A DNA stretch of 64,000 nt from GCA-003244245 sp050699975. GTDB taxonomy: Bacteria; Actinomycetota; Actinomycetes; Mycobacteriales; Pseudonocardiaceae. The stretch covers positions 77,951-141,950 of the forward strand of contig JBOHGH010000001.1 in the NCBI GenBank assembly GCA_050699975.1, in the 5' to 3' direction. Positions 60,434-64,000 of the stretch are shown here, one piece after another. Every line of letters begins with the position of its first letter. Positions within the stretch are counted from its first letter, which is position 1. The translations under genes and the position numbers were made by a program. The notes under the pieces were generated by a model, which saw nothing but the letters and a program-made list of their open reading frames with translations, was not told where the DNA came from and did not search any database.

Positions 60434-61609
60434 TCACTCTTTCGGCGTTGGCGCCACCACATCGAACAGCGGCATCCCCAGGCAGGTGCGAGCGACGAAA
60501 TCGTGCAACGCGTCGGTGGTGGGTGCCATCACCCGAGCGGCGAGCGAATCGCGGAACCGTCGCTCCACATCGAGCTCCTTGCGGAACGCTGCGCCGCCGC
60601 ACAGCTTCAGCACGCCATCGGCGACCTCGGCTGCCGCCTCCGCGGCAACCGCCTTGACCTCCAGCACGCGAAGCGTCGCATCCTGGCGCCCGGTGGCCAG
60701 GGCAGCCAGGGTGTCCTGCAGAAACGCCCGAACTCCGTCGGTGCGGATGCGCAGCCGGGCGAATGCCGCCCGGGAGATCGGCTGCTGCGCGAGTGTCTGG
60801 TCGAGATGCTGCAGCCGGGTGCGGGCGAGGTGCGCGGCGGCCTCGGCGACCAGCGCCTCCATGACGCCCAGCGAGAAGGCCGCGTTGAGCACGAGGAGGG
60901 AGGGCAGTGCGGTGGCCTGCGCGATATCCAGCCCCGCACCGTCGTCCCCGAGCCGGGAGCCCGCAGGAACAACCACACCCACCCCGGACACCGGGCTGGA
61001 GGCAGCGCCGCGCAGGCCCAGCCCATCGAACCTGCCCACACCCAACCCGGCTGCGCCGCTGGGCACCAGCCACAGAGTCATGGCGCCATCGCCGGCCACC
61101 GGCCGGCTCGACCATACGTAGCTGTCGGCCTGACCGGCCGAGGTCACCCAGCTCTTACGAGCATCGAGTTGGACAGTGTCGCCGTCACCAGCGGTGGCCG
61201 TGCTCATCGGCGCCCAGAAGTGGCTCCGGGAGCCGACCTCGGAGAACGCCACGCTGCTCACGTGCTCGCCGCGGGCGATCGCGCGGCGGACATCCTGCGG
61301 TCCGTGTGCTTCGATCACAGCGACGGCCGCGTAGTGCATCAACACCACCATGGCCGTCGAGCCGCACCTGGCAGCCAGCGCCTCGACGACGTGTGCGGCT
61401 GCTGCGAGCGGCTCGCCACTGCCCCCCACTCCCGGCGCGCTGACCAAGCCGAGCATCCCAGCGTCGGCCAAGGCCTGGACGCTGTCGCGCGGATACGCCC
61501 CACTGCGGTCGATCTCGGCGGCCTGCGGACCGACCGTGCGCTCGATGACGGCCGACAGCATTGCTTGGTAGCCCGTTGCGGTCACCGGAAACTCTGGAGC
61601 AGTGCTCAT
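60434..61609 (-). CDS. Acyl-CoA dehydrogenase-family flavoprotein
   Basis: 391 residues. Acyl-CoA dehydrogenase fold: GMLGLVSAPGVGGSGEPLAA, ARCGSTAMVVLMHYAAVAVI, the FAD-contact VAFSEVGSRSHFWAP, KSWVTSAGQADSYV, and C-terminal LCGGAAFRKELDVERRFRDS. The last part (VMAPTTDALHDFVARTCLG) is typical of a divergent branch. Located between bioA and the SulP gene, so it may make or modify the pimeloyl-type precursor of biotin; this is inferred from position only. Confidence 0.85.
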   Translation of the reverse strand: MSTAPEFPVTATGYQAMLSAVIERTVGPQAAEIDRSGAYPRDSVQALADAGMLGLVSAPGVGGSGEPLAAAAHVVEALAARCGSTAMVVLMHYAAVAVIEAHGPQDVRRAIARGEHVSSVAFSEVGSRSHFWAPMSTATAGDGDTVQLDARKSWVTSAGQADSYVWSSRPVAGDGAMTLWLVPSGAAGLGVGRFDGLGLRGAASSPVSGVGVVVPAGSRLGDDGAGLDIAQATALPSLLVLNAAFSLGVMEALVAEAAAHLARTRLQHLDQTLAQQPISRAAFARLRIRTDGVRAFLQDTLAALATGRQDATLRVLEVKAVAAEAAAEVADGVLKLCGGAAFRKELDVERRFRDSLAARVMAPTTDALHDFVARTCLGMPLFDVVAPTPKE

Positions 61610-61643
61610 GACGCCATCCTTGCGTATCAGGGGGGCTGCCACG

Positions 61644-62915
61644 TCAGCCGGCGGCGACTGCGGCGAGCACCCCGCGAGTGATCTGCGCAAGATCATCGTC
61701 TCCCGTGACGTAGGGCGGCATGGTGTAAACGAGATCGCGAAAAGGGCGCAGCCAGACGCCGTGGGCCACCGCGGCGGCGGTGGCCGCGGGGAGGTCGACC
61801 TGATGATCGAGCTGCACGACCCCGATGGCCCCCAGCACCCGGACGTCGACCACACCAGGCAACTCCCGGGCCGGCGCCAGCCCAGCCCGTAATCCCGTCT
61901 CGAGGCGCCGCAACTCGGCACGCCAGTCCTGACCGAGCAGCAGGTCGACCGACGCCGACGCCACCGCCGCCGCCAGCGGGTTACCCATGAAGGTCGGCCC
62001 GTGGGCGAGTACCGCAACCTCGCCACCCGAGATGCCCTCGGCGACCCGCGGGGTGCACAGCGTGGCGGCCATCGTGAGGTAGCCGCCGGTGAGCGCCTTA
62101 CCCACGCACATCACGTCGGGGCTGATCCCGGCGTGGTCGGCGGCGAACAACGCCCCGGTACGGCCGAACCCGGTGGCGATCTCGTCGAAGACCAGCAGCA
62201 CGTCGTGGGCCAGGGTGATCTCCCGCAGCACGTGCAGGTAGCGCGGATCGTGAAAGCGCATCCCCCCGGCGCCCTGCACGACCGGTTCGACGATCACCGC
62301 AGCCAACTCGTCGGCGTGCCGCGCCACCGCGTCGGCCAGCAGCTGCACATACGCCGTCTCCAGCTGGGCCGGCGGTGGCGGCACGAACACCTGCCGGGCC
62401 AGCACGTCTGACCACAGCGAGTGCATCCCTGCGTCGGGATCGCAGACGCTCATCGCGCCGAAGGTGTCACCGTGGTAGCCGCCCCGCCAGGTGAGCAGCC
62501 GGTGCTTGCCGGGCCGCCGAAGCGAGCGCCAGTACTGCAGGCACATCTTGATCGCGACCTCTACCGACACCGAGCCGGAGTCGGCGAAGAACACGTGCTG
62601 CAGCGGCTGCGGAGTGATCTCCACCAGGCGGCGGGCCAGCCGGACGGCGGGCTCGTGGGTCAGCCCCCCGAACATCACGTGGCTCATCCGGCCGAGCTGG
62701 TCGAGCACTGCGGCGTCGAGCACCGGGTGGGCGTAGCCGTGGATAGCCGCCCACCACGAGGACATCCCGTCCACCAACTCGGTCCCGTCGGTCAGCTGCA
62801 ACCGGACCCCGGCGGCGGAACGGACCACGAGCGGATCGGCCCGACCCGGCATCGGCCCGTAGGGATGCCACACGTGTGCGCGGTCCGCCGCGATCAGATC
62901 CTGGACCGGGTTCAC
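61644..62915 (-). CDS. bioA: Adenosylmethionine-8-amino-7-oxononanoate aminotransferase
   Basis: 423 residues. Class III PLP aminotransferase using SAM as amino donor. Motifs: AHVWHPYGPM, DGMSSWWAAIHGYAHP, FADSGSVSVEVAIKMCLQYW, WRGGYHGDTFGAMSVCDP, LVFDEIATGFGRTG, PLP lysine in MCVGKALTGGYLTMA, and HGPTFMGNPLAAAVA. GTG 62915 (NPVQDLIAADR) is preferred; GTG 62936 is possible. First gene of the operon, 34 nt before the dehydrogenase. Confidence 0.95.
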   Translation of the reverse strand: MNPVQDLIAADRAHVWHPYGPMPGRADPLVVRSAAGVRLQLTDGTELVDGMSSWWAAIHGYAHPVLDAAVLDQLGRMSHVMFGGLTHEPAVRLARRLVEITPQPLQHVFFADSGSVSVEVAIKMCLQYWRSLRRPGKHRLLTWRGGYHGDTFGAMSVCDPDAGMHSLWSDVLARQVFVPPPPAQLETAYVQLLADAVARHADELAAVIVEPVVQGAGGMRFHDPRYLHVLREITLAHDVLLVFDEIATGFGRTGALFAADHAGISPDVMCVGKALTGGYLTMAATLCTPRVAEGISGGEVAVLAHGPTFMGNPLAAAVASASVDLLLGQDWRAELRRLETGLRAGLAPARELPGVVDVRVLGAIGVVQLDHQVDLPAATAAAVAHGVWLRPFRDLVYTMPPYVTGDDDLAQITRGVLAAVAAG

Positions 62916-62951
62916 GACCCGCAAGCCTACGATCACCCGCCGATCCGGGCA

Positions 62952-62982
62952 GTAACCGTATACGGAGAGTTATATCGGTAAC
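62952..62982 (-). promoter_or_regulatory. Imperfect palindrome upstream of bioA
   Basis: GTAACCG (62952-62958) and CGGTAAC (62976-62982) are near-inverted ends around a perfect CCGTATACGG (62956-62965) and an AT-rich TTATAT. It lies in the bioA leader, a natural place for the promoter and a biotin repressor site. It does not match the BioQ consensus I know, so the regulator is unknown. Confidence 0.4.
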
Positions 62983-63035
62983 AGAATGTACTCGAAGTAA
63001 CACTCCGAGACGAAGCGACGATGACAAGCAGTACA

Positions 63036-63087
63036 GGATCCCTCCGGGGATCCCACGGGGTGGATCCTCCGGGACCACCCCTAGGGG
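63036..63087. repeat. Stacked hairpins in the leader of the LuxR-type gene
   Basis: Three consecutive inverted repeats: GGATCCC-TCCG-GGGATCC (63036-63053), GGGGTGG (63057-63063) with CCACCCC (about 63075-63081), and CCCCTAGGGG (63078-63087). Together they form a strongly structured RNA, either a terminator for leftward read-in or an attenuator for the rightward gene. Confidence 0.55.
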
Positions 63088-63224
63088 GCAGCAGGGCGTG
63101 GTCAACCGTCTGGGATGGATGCGGATCCCGCGTACCTCCCTGGCACAGGGGGAGAGGACAGCCCAATGGCAGCACGTTGGCGACCATGCATATTCCGTCA
63201 CACCACCGATCCCGTTCGTATCCC

Positions 63225-63956
63225 ATGATCCCACGACAGCAGGCAAGCTCGCCGATCCCGCGCAACCTCGCGGCGAGCACCGTTGCCGCGTGCGATGAAT
63301 ACCCCAGCATCCCCGAACAGCCGGCGGTGTCCGGGCGTTGCGTTCCGAACGCGATCCGGGTGTTCCTCGTCATCGACATGAGTCTGCTTCGCGGAGCGCT
63401 CGCCGCGGTGCTGTCCAGCGAGGACGACATCGAGGTGGTCGCCGGGATGGCATTGGGCGACCGGGTGATCCCCACCGCGGTCCGGCACCGGCCCGATGTC
63501 GTCGTCTTGGACGTCGACCAGAGTGGGCCCGACGTGCTCGTGACCGCCCAGGCGCTGCACCAGCGGCTACCCGAGTGCCGGGTCGTCGTGCTGGCCACCG
63601 CCCGCCGACCGGGTCTGGTCCGTCGGGCACTGGATGTGCCGGTGGCCGGCGCGGTGGACAAGGAAGCGCAGCCCCGGCGGCTGCTGGCGACCATCCGCCA
63701 GGTCGCCAAGGGGAAGCGCACGATCGACCCCGCCCTCGCGGTCGCCGCGATCGGTGTGGCGGGTAGCCCGCTGACCCCCCGGGAGCTCACGGTGCTCGAC
63801 CTTGCGTCCGGCGGGGCGTCGCCGACCGAGATCGCCCAGCGGCTGTTCCTCAGCCGCGGCACGGTATGCAACTACCTTTCTCGCGTCATGACCAAGCTGG
63901 ACGCACGCACCCGGATTGACGCCATTCGCATCGCCCACGAGGCGGGCTGGATCTGA
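63225..63956 (+). CDS. LuxR/NarL-type response regulator
   Basis: 243 residues from ATG 63225; ATG 63186, GTG 63327 and an ATG at 63021 are alternatives and none has a clear RBS. The receiver starts IRVFLVIDMSLLRGALAAVL, phospho-acceptor in VVVLDVDQSGPD, lysine in AVDKEAQPRRL. The first acidic pocket pair reads I-D instead of D-D, so phosphorylation may be altered. LuxR helix-turn-helix: LTPRELTVLDLASGGASPTE then IAQRLFLSRGTVCNYLSRVM. Divergent from bioA, no kinase nearby. Confidence 0.85.
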   Translation: MIPRQQASSPIPRNLAASTVAACDEYPSIPEQPAVSGRCVPNAIRVFLVIDMSLLRGALAAVLSSEDDIEVVAGMALGDRVIPTAVRHRPDVVVLDVDQSGPDVLVTAQALHQRLPECRVVVLATARRPGLVRRALDVPVAGAVDKEAQPRRLLATIRQVAKGKRTIDPALAVAAIGVAGSPLTPRELTVLDLASGGASPTEIAQRLFLSRGTVCNYLSRVMTKLDARTRIDAIRIAHEAGWI

Positions 63957-63973
63957 CTGGACGAGTCATGACG

Positions 63974-64000
63974 GGCCGGCGCTGACGGTGAGCGCCGGCC
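63974..64000 (+). terminator. Perfect 10-bp stem hairpin after the LuxR-type gene
   Basis: GGCCGGCGCT (63974-63983) and AGCGCCGGCC (63991-64000) with a 7-nt loop, 18 nt after the stop. Very stable GC-rich stem; the downstream sequence lies outside the window, so a U-tract cannot be checked. Confidence 0.7.

Overview
The window is high-GC DNA, apart from a few AT-richer patches, from an actinomycete. Phosphatidylinositol mannoside (PIM) synthesis genes, a coproporphyrin-dependent haem branch (hemE-hemY-hemQ), an SsgA-like protein, a Cei-like protein and SigA/PpgK/SuhB synteny place it near Mycobacteriales/Pseudonocardiales. The SsgA-like gene and the lack of obvious mycolate genes make a Pseudonocardiales member my best guess. 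This is inferred from gene content only.

Layout. 1-14.4 kb: tail of a probable binding protein, a dicarboxylate symporter, yebC, pdxT, efeOB (iron/haem peroxidase, under a DtxR/IdeR-like box), a PHP phosphoesterase coupled to pdxS, an EF-G paralogue, and the PIM operon HIT-pgsA-patA-pimA-(LemA-like). This is a rearranged version of the usual thrS-HIT-pgsA-patA-pimA-pdxS-pdxT-yebC-ruvCAB order. 14.6-22.9 kb: an accessory, decayed region with small hypothetical genes, a 39-residue membrane microprotein, relics of a GNAT gene, serine recombinases and a GntR regulator, a DsrE/HxlR pair, an MprA-like receiver fused to a foreign membrane domain, and a perfect-RBS 26-codon ORF coupled to a SAM methyltransferase. 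The region ends at tRNA-Val(CAC). 23.1-28.5 kb: a sigK-rskA-like operon whose third gene appears to start at CTG, an SsgA-like gene, a tRNA-Gly/Cys/Val cluster, a probably leaderless DivIVA-like coiled-coil gene, an AsnC relic and rocD.

28.6-45.8 kb: a secreted TAP-like hydrolase that seems to lack its nucleophile, a stand-alone LigD polymerase domain, msrB, hemE-hemY-hemQ, DUF3000, a LuxR-type regulator, rnd (probable CTG start), a two-component pair, dxs, an RlmCD-like RNA methyltransferase and an APC permease. 45.8-56 kb: the conserved ceoBC - DUF3159 - OB-fold - DUF3710 - dut - DUF3093 - DUF4193 - cei - suhB - ppgK - sigA block. 56-63 kb: a biotin operon (bioA, acyl-CoA dehydrogenase-like, SulP-carbonic anhydrase fusion, bioF, bioD), followed by a divergent LuxR-type regulator behind a heavily structured leader.

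Most of the window is housekeeping. The best leads are the coupled micro-ORF/methyltransferase, the receiver-membrane chimera, the bicarbonate-transporter/carbonic anhydrase gene inside the biotin operon, and two CTGA start/stop overlaps. No CRISPR array, intact insertion sequence or rRNA gene was seen.
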